Counted from the first letter of the stretch, positions 1-10,168 are shown. The stretch: DNA of 56,130 nucleotides from Streptomyces sp. MBT65 (GCF_016612545.1 NZ_JAENRY010000024.1:1-56130), one strand, 5' to 3'. Notes: generated from the sequence alone by a model not told the origin. Translations and numbers: made by a program.

Positions 1-2899
1 TCACCGACCGCTTCCCGGCCGCGGTGTGTGCGGTACGACGACCGCTGCCCGCGCTGATGAGTTGGGCGGCCGTGTCCGCGGTGTCGCGCATGAGGGCGTG
101 CAGTTCGGCCGCGGCCGGGAAGCGGTCGGTGAGTGCGGCCAGGGGGGATGCCGTGGCGCTCGGGAGGGGGGTGCGCAGTTCCGCCCGCAGTTTCACCAGA
201 CTCGGGGCGTCGAGGGACACGAGGGCGCCGTCCATGTCGAGCCGTACCGGGGGCAGTTCCCGTCGTACGGCCGGTCGCTGCGCTGCCAGTGCCGTCGGGT
301 CGGCCGTTCCGCCCGCCGCCCACAACGCGACCGCCACGCGCCGGAGTTGGGCCAGTCCGGAGCGGTGGGGCGAGTTGGCGGCCACGACCAGGTGATCGCG
401 TCCGCCGAGTGTGGCGTCGATGAGGGAGCCGAGTTGGCCCGTGCCGACCTGGACGAACGCGCGATGACCGGCGTCGTACATGGCCTCGACGAGCTGGCGG
501 AAGCGCACGGGCTCCAGCAGATGCCGGATGAACAGCGCGCGGACCGCCGACTCGTCCGTGGGATACGGCGAGGCGGTGGTCCCCGACCACAGCGGGACCG
601 TCGGCGGATGGAGGCGGAAGCGGTTCGTGGCCTCCTCGATCGGGGCGAGGTAGGGCTTCAACATCGGTGTGTGGAAGCCGGATTGGAAGGGGAGGACCTG
701 ACTCAGCACGCCCTGCGCGCGGAAGGACCGCACGAATCCGTCCACCGCTTCGGCGGGTCCGCACACCATCGACTGGCCCGGCGCGTTGTCGTGGGAGAGC
801 ACGATCCCGGCGCCGGTCCATTCGTCGGCCAGCGCCGACAGCACACGCTCGGCGGGGGCGCCGATCGCCCCGAAGGCGAGGCCCGGCACCGTCACCGAGT
901 CGGGGTCGAACGCCTCCATGAAGTCGCTGACCTCGTCCGGCGAGTACACCCCGGCGGCGGTCATCGCGGTCCACTCACCGACGCTGTGCCCGGCGACCGC
1001 GTCCGGCACGACACCCATCCGGCGCAGCGCCGCGTCCAACAGCCGCCCGACGCCGACGACATCGAAGCCGTGGCGGCCGACGTCCCCCACCTGTGCGGGA
1101 GTCGAGGACTTGGTCGCGCGCAGCCCGAAGTGCGCGGCGACATCCTCGACCCGGGGCGTGAAGTCGCCCTCCAGACCCGGGAAGACGAACGCCAGTTTGC
1201 CCCCGCCGGACCCGAGCAGCGGGCTCGGCGTGAACCACACATCGCTACGGCCCTGCCACGCCCGCCCCTTGGCGATCGCCCGGCGGGCGAGCGCGAGCCG
1301 CTTGGCGTCCGGGGCGACGATGCCGAGCCGGGAGCGGCCGGCCGGGGCACTGGTTCGCGCTGCGGCCATGGCCAGTACGGCGGAGTCGTCGGCGTCCAGC
1401 AGCGCGGCCAGCGCCTCGGGGCTGTCGGCGGCGAGCGTCAGCACGCGTTCCGGCTCGTCGACGACCACGGCGGCCGTCCGTGGTGCGCGTGCGCCCGGCG
1501 CCTCCTCCAGCACCACATGCGCGTTGATGCCGCCGAACCCGAACGCGTTGACCGCCGCCCGCCGTACCGGCTGTTCGGACGTCGTCTCCCAGGGCGTCGC
1601 CTTCTCCAGCGGACGGAACCGGGTCGCCGCGAGTGCCGGATGCGGGTCGTCGCAGTGCAGGGTCGGCAGCAGCATGCCGTGATGGACGGCGAGGGCGGCC
1701 TTGACCAGACCGGCCACCCCGGCGGCCGGCATCGTGTGGCCGATCATCGACTTCACGGAGCCGATGACCGCATCACCGTCGGGCCCGAACACCTCGGCCA
1801 GCGTGGCCAGTTCGGCCCCGTCACCGGCCGGCGTCGCCGTGCCGTGCGCCTCCAGCAGACCGATCGAGTCGGGGCGCGCCGGGTCGAGTCCCGCCGCTTC
1901 CCAGGCCTGCCGTACGGCGTGGGTCTGGCCGGCCGAGTCCGGGTTGACGAGACTCGCGGCGCGGCCGTCGCTGGACACACCGGTGCCCCGGATGACGGCG
2001 TAGATCCGGTCGCCGTCGCGTTCGGCGTCGGCGAGCCGCTTGAGGACGACGACTCCCGTGCCCTCGCCGATCAGGATGCCGTCGGCCTCGCGGTGGAAGG
2101 GGCGGATGCGCTGGCTCGGGGAGAGCGCGCGCAGTTGGGAGAACACGCTCCACAACGTGATGTCGTGGCAGTGGTGGACGCCTCCGGCAAGCATCAAGTC
2201 GCAGCGCCCGGCGGCCAGTTCGGTCACGGCCTGGTCGACGGCGATCAGCGAGGACGCGCAGGCCGCGTCCACCGTGTACGCCGGGCCGCGCAGGTCGAGG
2301 CGGTTGGCGACCCGGGACGCCGCGAGGTTGGGCACCAGGCCGATGACCGACTCGGGACTGTCGGGGCCGAGCCGGTCGGTGAACGCCGTGCGGATCCGGT
2401 CGAGCTGGCCGGGATCCAGGTCCGGCAGCAACTCGCCCAGCGTGCGGACGAGTTGGCCCGCCGTGCGGACCCGCTGGTCGAGGCGGACCAGGCCGGGGGT
2501 GAGATAGCCGCCCCGGCCGAGCACCACGCCGACGCGCTGCCGGTCGGGCAGGCGGGACTCGCCGCCCGCGTCGGCGAGGGCGGCGGCGGCCACATGGAGG
2601 GCGATGAGCTGGTCGGGTTCGGTGCCGGGCACCGAGTTCGGCATGATGCCGAACCGGGTGACCTCGACCTCGGCCAGCCCGTCCACGAAGCCGCCGCGCC
2701 GGCAGTACACCTGGTCGGCCACGGCCGGACCGCTCGCGGAGTCCGGGCGGTAGTAGTCCGCGTCCCACCGCCCGTCCGGCACCTCGCTGATGGCGTCCGT
2801 GCCGGCCAGCAGATTCCGCCAGTACGCGTCGAGGTCGGCGGCGCCCGGCAACAGCACCGACATTCCCACGATGGCGACCGGCACTTGACGGTCCGTCAT
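1..2899 (-). CDS. PUFA/type I polyketide synthase subunit, KS-AT (3' end cut by window start)
   Basis: This reading frame stays open to the window edge, so the C-terminus is missing. The visible 966 codons begin with a ketosynthase (about residues 5-440). It contains the loading motif VDAACASSL with catalytic Cys214, the HGTATPAGD histidine motif and the NAFGFGGINAH C-terminal motif. An acyltransferase-like domain follows, with FVFPGLEGDF near residue 545 and a GHSVGEW nucleophile elbow at Ser639. This KS-AT order resembles the PfaA/PfaB-type proteins of polyunsaturated fatty acid synthases and related iterative PKSs. The ATG at 2899 lies two bases after the stop of the upstream PKS gene, so the two are almost certainly co-transcribed and translationally coupled. 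The visible part contains no ACP, DH or KR. The product cannot be predicted from it. Confidence 0.85.
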   Translation of the reverse strand, partial: MTDRQVPVAIVGMSVLLPGAADLDAYWRNLLAGTDAISEVPDGRWDADYYRPDSASGPAVADQVYCRRGGFVDGLAEVEVTRFGIMPNSVPGTEPDQLIALHVAAAALADAGGESRLPDRQRVGVVLGRGGYLTPGLVRLDQRVRTAGQLVRTLGELLPDLDPGQLDRIRTAFTDRLGPDSPESVIGLVPNLAASRVANRLDLRGPAYTVDAACASSLIAVDQAVTELAAGRCDLMLAGGVHHCHDITLWSVFSQLRALSPSQRIRPFHREADGILIGEGTGVVVLKRLADAERDGDRIYAVIRGTGVSSDGRAASLVNPDSAGQTHAVRQAWEAAGLDPARPDSIGLLEAHGTATPAGDGAELATLAEVFGPDGDAVIGSVKSMIGHTMPAAGVAGLVKAALAVHHGMLLPTLHCDDPHPALAATRFRPLEKATPWETTSEQPVRRAAVNAFGFGGINAHVVLEEAPGARAPRTAAVVVDEPERVLTLAADSPEALAALLDADDSAVLAMAAARTSAPAGRSRLGIVAPDAKRLALARRAIAKGRAWQGRSDVWFTPSPLLGSGGGKLAFVFPGLEGDFTPRVEDVAAHFGLRATKSSTPAQVGDVGRHGFDVVGVGRLLDAALRRMGVVPDAVAGHSVGEWTAMTAAGVYSPDEVSDFMEAFDPDSVTVPGLAFGAIGAPAERVLSALADEWTGAGIVLSHDNAPGQSMVCGPAEAVDGFVRSFRAQGVLSQVLPFQSGFHTPMLKPYLAPIEEATNRFRLHPPTVPLWSGTTASPYPTDESAVRALFIRHLLEPVRFRQLVEAMYDAGHRAFVQVGTGQLGSLIDATLGGRDHLVVAANSPHRSGLAQLRRVAVALWAAGGTADPTALAAQRPAVRRELPPVRLDMDGALVSLDAPSLVKLRAELRTPLPSATASPLAALTDRFPAAAELHALMRDTADTAAQLISAGSGRRTAHTAAGKRSV

Positions 2900-2901
2900 G
2901 G

Positions 2902-5900
2902 CTACCAGCCCGAAGCGGTGTAGACGACGGCTCCGGCCGACTCGTCGCCGAAGGCGAGTTCGCGCAGCAGCGCCGCGGTGCCCTCCTCGGGGTCGATCAG
3001 CGAGATGCCGCGCCGGGCGTACTCGCGTCCCAACTCCGGGGTGACCATGCCGTGGTGACCGCCGGTGGGCGCCCACGGACCCCAGTGCACGGTCAGCGCG
3101 CGGTGCCCGGTACGGGCGGCCCAGGCGGTGCCCAGGTTCTGGAGGGCGTCGTTGGCGGCGGCGTAGTCGACCTGTCCGCGGTTGCCGAGCACGGCCGAGA
3201 TGGAGCCGAACAGGACCGCGAAAGCAGGGCCGTTGGGGAGTTGCTCCAGCGCCGACAGCAGGGTCTCGGCGCCGTGGGTCTTCGTGCCGTAGACCCGCTG
3301 GAAGGACTCGGTGGTCTTCTCGGCGATCAGCCGGTCCTCGATGACCCCGGCCGCGTAGACGACACCGTCGAGGCGGCCGTGTTCGGCGTGGATCTCCTTG
3401 ACCGCCTGGAGCGCGGCATCCGGTTCGCGGAAGTCCACGGAGTGGTAGCGGGCCTGGCTGCCGAGCGCCGTCAGTTCGTCCAGGGTCGCGGTGATCTCCC
3501 GCTGGGCGAGCAGGAGTTCGGCGGTGCGGTTGATCTCGGCGGGGGTGAGCCCACCGCCCTGCCGGGCGAGGGCGGCGCGCAGTTCGGCCGGGGTGCGGGC
3601 GCCCGCCGTCGCCGGGTCCTCGGGACCGGCCGGGGCGGGCGTCCTGCCCAGCAGTTCGACACGGCACCGGGAGGCGGCGGCGAGGGCGACGGCGAACTTC
3701 GCGGTGATGCCCCGCGCACCACCCACCAGCAGCACCACCGAGTCGCGGTCGAGCCCGATCGCGGCGGCTTCGGCGACCCCGTCACCGGCCGGTCCGGCGC
3801 CGTTCGTCGCGAGTGCGCCCAGCGGGGTCTCCACCAGCTCAAGTCCGTGTCGTCCGGCGGCGGTTCGCAGCACCACCGGCTCCGTGCCGGGGGCGAGCAG
3901 TTCGGCGATCAGCGCGTCGGCGACGGCGGTCGGCGCGGTGTCCGCGAGCTCGACGACCCGGGCGACGGTGTCCGGATACTCCCGGGCCACCGTACGGAAC
4001 AGCCCGTGCAGCCCCGCCGATCCGCCGTCCGCGCCCTGAACCGCGAGGAGTTGGCGCGGGCCGCGTCCCAGTGCCGCCTGGAACACGGGGAACGCGTCGG
4101 GCAGCACCGGCGCCGACGCGGTGAGCGGCGCGAGATACAGGACGGCGTCCACCTGGCCGTCGGCTTCGGTGAGTTGGTGCTCGGGAGCGACGATCACCGC
4201 GTCGGCGCCGTACGAGGACAGGCGCGCGGCGACCGCCTCCGGGCCGTCACCGTCGCCGTGGACGAAGAATCGTCGGCCGCTCAGGACGGAGGCCGGGTCA
4301 GCCGGGTTGTCGCTGTCCTGGTGCGGCAGGAGTACCGGCCGGAGTTGGAGGCGCTTCGGTGCGGAGCCGGTGACCTCGTCCTGCGGGGAGGTGCCGGCCG
4401 GGGTGGTGTCGCCTGCCGGAGTGCTCTCGACCGGGGCCGGGGCGGCGGGCTCCGTAAGGCGTGCCGACAGCCAGCCCGTGACGGAGGCCGCCGTGCGGGC
4501 CTTCGCCAGGTCCTCCAGCTCGGAGTCGTCGAGCATGGCGATGTCTGTCCCGCCGCCGATGCCCAGGCGTTGGGCCAGTTCGCCGGCGATCTCGGCCCGC
4601 TTGATGGAGTCGATGCTGAGGTCCGCCTCCAGGTCGAGATCGGGCTCGATCATGTCGACGGGATAGCCGGTGCGTTCGCTGATGATCTCCAGGACGACCC
4701 GGAGCACATCGGCCTCGGTGACGGCCTCGGGAGCCGACTCCGGCTGAGCGGTGGGCTGTTGGGGTATCGGAGCCTCGGCGGCCGGCAGCGCGGCCAGCTG
4801 CGGGAGCGCCTCGACCACGGCGGGCGCGGGTGCGGGCACCCAGGTTCCCTGCGGCACCGTGGCCTGTACCGCGCCGAAGTACGTCAGCAGGACGTCCCGT
4901 TGCGCGGCCACCATCTCCCGGCTGGTGCGCAGGAATTCGGAGATGAGCGCGTCCCTGTTCGCCTCGCCGGGGGCACCGGCGGTTCCGTCGGCGGGGTTTG
5001 TCGTCACAGTCGTCTCCACAACGCGTCGGGCCGGTGCGAGGGCACCGGGCAGAAGTGCTCCGGCGGCGGTACGGACGAGTTGTCCGTCGACCGTCCAGCC
5101 GGGTCGCGAGGGCACGGGAGTCCGGGCCGCGTCGACGGCGTCGCGCCCGTTGAACAGCCATCCGGTCCGCACCGGCAGCCCCGCGACGGCCAGTTGGGCC
5201 AGCGCGTCGAGCCAGCCGCGCAGCCCGCTGTCCGGCCGGGGCTCGCACGCGACCGTGCGGTGCGGGCGGTCGCCGAGGATCTGGTCGACCAGCCGGGTCA
5301 GCACGGATCCGGGTCCGGCCTCGACGAAGACCCGCGCCCCCGCCTCGTACATCGCCTCGATCTGCGCGACGAAACCGACCGGGGAGCCGATCTGCGCGGC
5401 GAGTTCGGCCCGTACCGCGTCGGCGTCGTCGCCGTACGGGGCCGCCGTGCGGTTGGACCACACCGGGAACTCGGGGGCGAGCACCGGCCGTTGGGCGAGG
5501 GCTCGCGCGAACCGCTCGCCCGCCGCCGCCACCAGCGGGCTGTGGAAGGCGCAGGCGACGGGGATGCGCTTGGCGCCGAGTCCGGCCTCGCGCAGCAGCC
5601 GCACGGCAGTGGCGACGGCCTCGGTGGGACCCGAAATGACCGTCTGGCGGGGCGAGTTGTGGTTGGCGACGACGACGGAGTCGGGGGCGCCCGCCGCCTT
5701 CAGGGCCTGCTCGACGTCCTCGGCACCGGCCGCGACCGCGGCCATCGTGCCCGGGTCGTCGGCGCCGGTGGCTTCGAGGATCGCCGCCGCGCGTTCGGCG
5801 CTCAGCTCCAGCAGCGCCTCGGGCGCGATCGCGCCCGCCGCGCACAGGGCGACCAACTCGCCGTAGCTGTGCCCGGCCGCCATGTCGGGCCGTACGCCCG

Positions 5901-8900
5901 CCTCGGTGAGCAGGGCGTGTGCGGCCAGCCCGGCGATGCCCAGCGCGGGTTGCGCGACCCGGGTGTCGGTGAGGCCGGCCTGCTGGCGGTCGCGGGCGGC
6001 GTCGTCGAAGGCGGTGGGCGGGTAGAGCGCGTCGGCGTGGTCGCGGCCGAGGTGCAGATAGTGCTGCAATTCGGGGAACGCGATGAACACGTCGGCGAGC
6101 ATGCCGGGCCGCTGACTGCCCTGACCGGGGAAGAGGAACGCGAGCTTGCCGGTCGAGGTGTCCGCGTCCGCTGCGGTCTCCGCGAGGTGGACGCCCCTGG
6201 CCGGATCGTGTTCACCGGCCAGCGCCCAGCGCAGTTGCCCGGTCAGCTCCTCCACGTCCCGTGCCACGACGGCCACTTGCACAGGCTCGTGCCGGGCGTC
6301 CGCGCGGCGGGACGCGCTGAGGGCGAGGTCGCGCAGCTTCCAGGAGCCCGTCTCGGCGAGCTTCAGGATCTCCTCTATGCCCCGCCGCGCCGCCGTCCGG
6401 TCCGTGCCCCGGAAGGTGAACAACTCGGCGGGCCACGCGTCCAGTCCGTGCGCGGGCGGTACGGCATCGCCGTAGGCCTGGATCACCGTATGGAAGTTGG
6501 TGCCGCCGAAGCCGAACGCGCTGAGTCCCGCGACGCGTTCCTCGGCGGGGGCCGCCCAGGGCCGTGGCCGGGCGTGGAAGACGAACGGGCTGTTGTCCTC
6601 CTGCCAGGCCGAGTTGGGCTGCTTCATGTGCAGGGTGGGCGGCTTGACGCCGGTGTAGAGCGACAGCACGGTCTTGATGAGACCGGCGAGTCCCGCGGCG
6701 CACTTCGTGTGCCCGATCTGGGACTTGACCGAGCCGAGCGCACAACTGCCCGTCGCCGCGCCGGACTCGGTGAACACCTCGCTGAGGATGGACAGTTCGG
6801 TGCGGTCGCCGACGACCGTCCCGGTGCCGTGCGCCTCGACCAGGCCGACCTCGGCGGGGGAGACGCCCGCGTTGCGGTACGCCCGTTCCAGCGCGGCCCG
6901 TTGGCCCTCGGGCCGGGGTGCGGTGAGGCCCAGGGAGCGGCCGTCGCTGGAGCTGCCGACCCCCTTGATGACGCCGTAGATCCGGTCGCCGTCCCGCTCC
7001 GCGTCCGCGAGCCGCTTGAGGACGACGCACGCGACACCCTCGCCGAGCGCGATGCCGTCCGCCGAGCTGTCGAAGGCGCGGGAGCGGCCGGTGGGGGACA
7101 GGGCGTGCACGGAGGCGAAGAGGACGTAGTCGTTGATGCCGTTGTGGAGGTCGGCGCCCCCGCACAGCACGACATCGCTGGTGCCGCCCACGAGTTCCTT
7201 GCAGGCGACGTCGACGGCGGCCAGCGAGGACGCGCAGGCCGCGTCGACCGTGAAGTTGGCCCCGCCGAGGTCGAGCCGGTTGGCGATCCGGCCCGAGATG
7301 ACGTTGGAGAGCATGCCGGGGAACGAGTCCTCGGTGAGGGTGGGGAGTTGCTCCTCGACGCCCTGCGGGATCTTCCCGTAGTAGGACGGCAGTACGGCGC
7401 GCAGCGTGGTCGCGTTGGACAGGTCGCTGCCCGCCTCCGCGCCGAACACCACGGAGGTGCGCGCGCGGTCGAACTCCCGCCCCCGGTCGCCGTATCCGGC
7501 GTCCTCCAGCGAGCGCCGGGCGGCTTCGAGGGCGAGCAGCTGCACCGGTTCGATGCTGCCGAGGGAGGTCGGCGGGATGCCGTAGCGCAGCGGGTCGAAG
7601 GGGATGCGCGGCAGGAAGCCGCCCCACTTGGACGGGGTGGCGCCGCCCTTGTCGGGCGAGTAGTGGACGGCGGGGTCCCAGCGGTCGGGCGGGACCTCGT
7701 CGACCGCGTCGTGGCCGCCGAGGATGTTCGCCCAGAACGTGGGGAGGTCGGGGGCCTGCGGGAACATGCACGCCATGCCGATGACAGCGATGTCCAGCGG
7801 GGCGGGTGCCGCCGGCTCGACATTCTCCTCAAGTCCCAGGCGGACGCGGGCGGTTCGCGTGCTGTCGGCCAGGAACCCGGCGGCCTCCTCGGTCACCGAG
7901 CGGTGCAGGGCGTCGATCGTGGTGGTCGCCGAACGCAGCACGGCGACCTCGCCGGCCATGAACATCCCCTCGGCGAGCTGACGTTGCTCGTCGACGGCGG
8001 CCAACGCGCCGTCCGCGTCCCGCTCCACGCCCTTGCTGGCGATCCGCAGCCGGCCGACGTTGAGCCGCTCCAGCTTCTCCCAGATCTGGCGGTCGGGTAC
8101 GCCCTCCGCACGCAACCGGGCCTCGAAATCGAGGTAGTTGTCGCTGAACGGACTCGGTACGCAGCGGGTGGCATGACCGGGCGCGGTCTCCAGGAGCGCG
8201 GTCCGGGTCGCCCGGATCACCTGCTCCTGGAACAGGGGCTGGACCGCCCCGCGCGTCACCGCCTCCTCCGTGAACAGATAGGCGGTGCCCATCAGGACGC
8301 CGACGGCGGCGCCGCGCGCGGTGAGCGGCGCGGCGAGCGCGGCCACCATCGCCGCCGAGCGTCCGTCGTGCACGCCGCCCGCGAAGAACACCTCGACGCG
8401 CTCCGCCGTGCCCGGCTCGGCGGTCGCCAAGAAGTCGTCCAGGACGGCGAGTTGGGCCTCCCAGAGCGGGAAGCTGCCGCGCGGTCCGACATGCCCGCCG
8501 CACTCGGACCCCTCGAAGACGAACCTGCGTACCCCCGCGTCCAGGAACTGCCGCAGCAGCCCCGGCGAGGGCACGTGCAGGAAGGTGGCGATCCCGGCCC
8601 GCTCCAGCGCCTCGGCCTGCGAGGGACGGCCGCCCGCGATGATCGCGTGCGTCGGCCCCAGCTCCCGTACGGCTTCGAGCTGGGCGTTGCGCAGCTCCTC
8701 CGGCGCGAAGCCCAGCACCCCGACACCCCAGGGCCGGTCGCCCACGGCGGCGCGGGTCTCGGCCAGCACCGCACGCGACTGCTCGCCGCTCGACAGGGCC
8801 AGCGCGACGAACGGCAGGGCTCCGCCCTCCGCGACGGCCGCGGCGAACTCCGCCTGGTCGCTGACACGGGTCATCGGGCCCTGGGCGACGGGGAGTCGAG

Positions 8901-9813
8901 TGCCGAGGGCCCGGCTCATCCGGGAGCCGGCGCGCAGGGCGTCGGCCGGTCGCTCGTCGCGTACGGATTCCCTGATGGCGGCGGTGAGTTCACGCACCGT
9001 ACGGCCTGTGTCGCCCCAGCGCTCGGCGAAGCGCGCGGCGAGGAAACCGTCCTGGCCGACCGGCAGCAACTGGGTGCGCGGGTCACGGGCGCCGAGCAGC
9101 TCGGACACCCGCTCGGCGGGCACCTGGGGGGCGTCCGGGCCGCGGCGCAGCAGCACCCGGTGACCGGCCACCAGCGTCGTCTCGGACCCGTCCATCGAGC
9201 GCAGCGCGGCGGCGGCCGCCTCGGGCAGACCCGACTCGGCGAGCAGTGCCAGTTGGCTGTCCAGGACGACCCCGGCCGCGCCACCGGCCACGGCGGCGGC
9301 GGCCGTATGCGGGCCGATGCCGCCGCAGGCCCAGACCGGGACGTCCACACCGGGCTCGGCGAGCAGCCGCTGGAGCAGCACGAAGGTGCTCAGCTCGCCC
9401 ACCGGGCCGCCGCTTTCGGCACCGCGGGCGATCAGCCCGTGCGCACCGGCGCGGACCGCCGTGAGCGCCTGCTCCGGGTCGGTGACCTCGACCAGTACCC
9501 GGTACTTTTCGGCGACCTCGTCGATCCGCCAGGGCGCGCCCGCGGCGAGGACCACGGTGTCCGGGGCGGCGCCACCGCCCGCCGCGAGGTCACCGGGACC
9601 GACCCGGCAGTGGGCCGTGATCCGTACCCCGAACGGGCCGGGGGACCAGCGCCGGATACGCGCCAGGGCCTCTCTGGATCTTCGGTCGCCCGGCCCCATG
9701 TCCAGTACCCCCAGCCCGCCGGCGCGGCTGACGGCCGCCGCGAGTCGGGCATCCGGTTCATGGAACGGAGTGATTCCAATGATCAGTTCTGCGGCGCGCG
9801 CGACAGACGTCAT
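2902..9813 (-). CDS. Multidomain PUFA-like polyketide synthase: NPD-NPD-KS-AT-ACP-KR
   Basis: The protein has 2303 residues. Residues 1-265 and 300-660 both look like nitronate monooxygenase/PfaD-type TIM barrels. The second keeps the SECGGHVGPR active-site motif (His441); in the first the equivalent position is ESGGPVGE (Pro137), so that copy may be inactive. A ketosynthase spans about 670-1110 (VDAACASSL, Cys860; HGTGTVVGD; FGFGGTNFH). An acyltransferase spans about 1225-1530 (FLFPGQGSQ; GHSYGEL, Ser1316). One acyl carrier protein follows, with LSIDSIKRAE and phosphopantetheine Ser1736. A ketoreductase begins with VLLVGGARGITAKF near 2025 and has SISAVLGNRGQVDYAAAND. PfaD-type barrels act as enoyl reductases in PUFA synthases, so this chain may combine condensation, keto reduction and enoyl reduction. 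The ATG at 9813 is preceded by GGAG. A dehydratase is not visible here. Confidence 0.9.
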   Translation of the reverse strand: MTSVARAAELIIGITPFHEPDARLAAAVSRAGGLGVLDMGPGDRRSREALARIRRWSPGPFGVRITAHCRVGPGDLAAGGGAAPDTVVLAAGAPWRIDEVAEKYRVLVEVTDPEQALTAVRAGAHGLIARGAESGGPVGELSTFVLLQRLLAEPGVDVPVWACGGIGPHTAAAAVAGGAAGVVLDSQLALLAESGLPEAAAAALRSMDGSETTLVAGHRVLLRRGPDAPQVPAERVSELLGARDPRTQLLPVGQDGFLAARFAERWGDTGRTVRELTAAIRESVRDERPADALRAGSRMSRALGTRLPVAQGPMTRVSDQAEFAAAVAEGGALPFVALALSSGEQSRAVLAETRAAVGDRPWGVGVLGFAPEELRNAQLEAVRELGPTHAIIAGGRPSQAEALERAGIATFLHVPSPGLLRQFLDAGVRRFVFEGSECGGHVGPRGSFPLWEAQLAVLDDFLATAEPGTAERVEVFFAGGVHDGRSAAMVAALAAPLTARGAAVGVLMGTAYLFTEEAVTRGAVQPLFQEQVIRATRTALLETAPGHATRCVPSPFSDNYLDFEARLRAEGVPDRQIWEKLERLNVGRLRIASKGVERDADGALAAVDEQRQLAEGMFMAGEVAVLRSATTTIDALHRSVTEEAAGFLADSTRTARVRLGLEENVEPAAPAPLDIAVIGMACMFPQAPDLPTFWANILGGHDAVDEVPPDRWDPAVHYSPDKGGATPSKWGGFLPRIPFDPLRYGIPPTSLGSIEPVQLLALEAARRSLEDAGYGDRGREFDRARTSVVFGAEAGSDLSNATTLRAVLPSYYGKIPQGVEEQLPTLTEDSFPGMLSNVISGRIANRLDLGGANFTVDAACASSLAAVDVACKELVGGTSDVVLCGGADLHNGINDYVLFASVHALSPTGRSRAFDSSADGIALGEGVACVVLKRLADAERDGDRIYGVIKGVGSSSDGRSLGLTAPRPEGQRAALERAYRNAGVSPAEVGLVEAHGTGTVVGDRTELSILSEVFTESGAATGSCALGSVKSQIGHTKCAAGLAGLIKTVLSLYTGVKPPTLHMKQPNSAWQEDNSPFVFHARPRPWAAPAEERVAGLSAFGFGGTNFHTVIQAYGDAVPPAHGLDAWPAELFTFRGTDRTAARRGIEEILKLAETGSWKLRDLALSASRRADARHEPVQVAVVARDVEELTGQLRWALAGEHDPARGVHLAETAADADTSTGKLAFLFPGQGSQRPGMLADVFIAFPELQHYLHLGRDHADALYPPTAFDDAARDRQQAGLTDTRVAQPALGIAGLAAHALLTEAGVRPDMAAGHSYGELVALCAAGAIAPEALLELSAERAAAILEATGADDPGTMAAVAAGAEDVEQALKAAGAPDSVVVANHNSPRQTVISGPTEAVATAVRLLREAGLGAKRIPVACAFHSPLVAAAGERFARALAQRPVLAPEFPVWSNRTAAPYGDDADAVRAELAAQIGSPVGFVAQIEAMYEAGARVFVEAGPGSVLTRLVDQILGDRPHRTVACEPRPDSGLRGWLDALAQLAVAGLPVRTGWLFNGRDAVDAARTPVPSRPGWTVDGQLVRTAAGALLPGALAPARRVVETTVTTNPADGTAGAPGEANRDALISEFLRTSREMVAAQRDVLLTYFGAVQATVPQGTWVPAPAPAVVEALPQLAALPAAEAPIPQQPTAQPESAPEAVTEADVLRVVLEIISERTGYPVDMIEPDLDLEADLSIDSIKRAEIAGELAQRLGIGGGTDIAMLDDSELEDLAKARTAASVTGWLSARLTEPAAPAPVESTPAGDTTPAGTSPQDEVTGSAPKRLQLRPVLLPHQDSDNPADPASVLSGRRFFVHGDGDGPEAVAARLSSYGADAVIVAPEHQLTEADGQVDAVLYLAPLTASAPVLPDAFPVFQAALGRGPRQLLAVQGADGGSAGLHGLFRTVAREYPDTVARVVELADTAPTAVADALIAELLAPGTEPVVLRTAAGRHGLELVETPLGALATNGAGPAGDGVAEAAAIGLDRDSVVLLVGGARGITAKFAVALAAASRCRVELLGRTPAPAGPEDPATAGARTPAELRAALARQGGGLTPAEINRTAELLLAQREITATLDELTALGSQARYHSVDFREPDAALQAVKEIHAEHGRLDGVVYAAGVIEDRLIAEKTTESFQRVYGTKTHGAETLLSALEQLPNGPAFAVLFGSISAVLGNRGQVDYAAANDALQNLGTAWAARTGHRALTVHWGPWAPTGGHHGMVTPELGREYARRGISLIDPEEGTAALLRELAFGDESAGAVVYTASGW

Positions 9814-9903
9814 GATTCTCCGAATAAACGGTGAAACTGCACGGTGGGGGGTTTCGGCAGGGGACGCCGATTGAATTCGCAGAGGCGCGAGATGGCTGAT
9901 GAA

Positions 9904-9932
9904 AAGCTAGCCCCCTGTTACTCGTCGGTCAA
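9904..9932 (-). promoter_or_regulatory. Predicted housekeeping-type promoter of the PKS operon
   Basis: Reading on the minus strand, TTGACC (9932-9927) and TAGCTT (9909-9904) are separated by 17 bases, a good match to the HrdB-like consensus. Transcription would start near 9897, giving a leader of about 84 bases before the ATG at 9813. Confidence 0.55.
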
Positions 9933-9976
9933 CAACGACAAGGCAAGCAGCATGTGTAGGGGAGTGATCCGGCCAG

Positions 9977-10012
9977 CCGAAAACCGGACCCCAAACAACC
10001 GAAAACCCGGCC
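9977..10012. promoter_or_regulatory. Direct repeat CCGAAAACC, 22-bp period; possible operator
   Basis: CCGAAAACCGG begins at 9977 and CCGAAAACCCGG begins at 9999. The start-to-start distance is 22 bp, about two helical turns, which places both copies on the same DNA face. The pair lies about 45-85 bases upstream of the predicted PKS -35 element, where an activator could bind. No cognate regulator is adjacent. Confidence 0.35.
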
Positions 10013-10168
10013 AATTTCCTTCAGAGGGCACAGCATTCGGACCGCAGTGGCGCAAGCGGTCCAAAAGCCCCCGATATTCATCCGGGGCTCACAGTCCCGA
10101 AACACCACTGACGGCGGGACGGAATTATGTAAACGTTGGGTGTCGATGCCTCCTCGCATAAGCCGCGC

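Noticed and set aside
26..2923. Plus-strand open frame of 965 codons at the window start
   Set aside because: It is a shadow of the KS-AT gene on the minus strand; composition is typical of antisense frames and there is no recognisable domain or SD.
3052..9834. Plus-strand open frame of 2260 codons antisense to the PKS gene
   Set aside because: It is a high-GC shadow. The translation is Arg/Gly/Asp-rich without domains, while the minus strand encodes complete KS, AT, ACP and KR motifs.
10039..10062. Inverted repeat GGACCGC/GCGGTCC as a terminator
   Set aside because: It lies between divergent genes, where no transcript is expected to end; the 7-bp stem with a 10-base loop is weak. It may be an operator, without further support.
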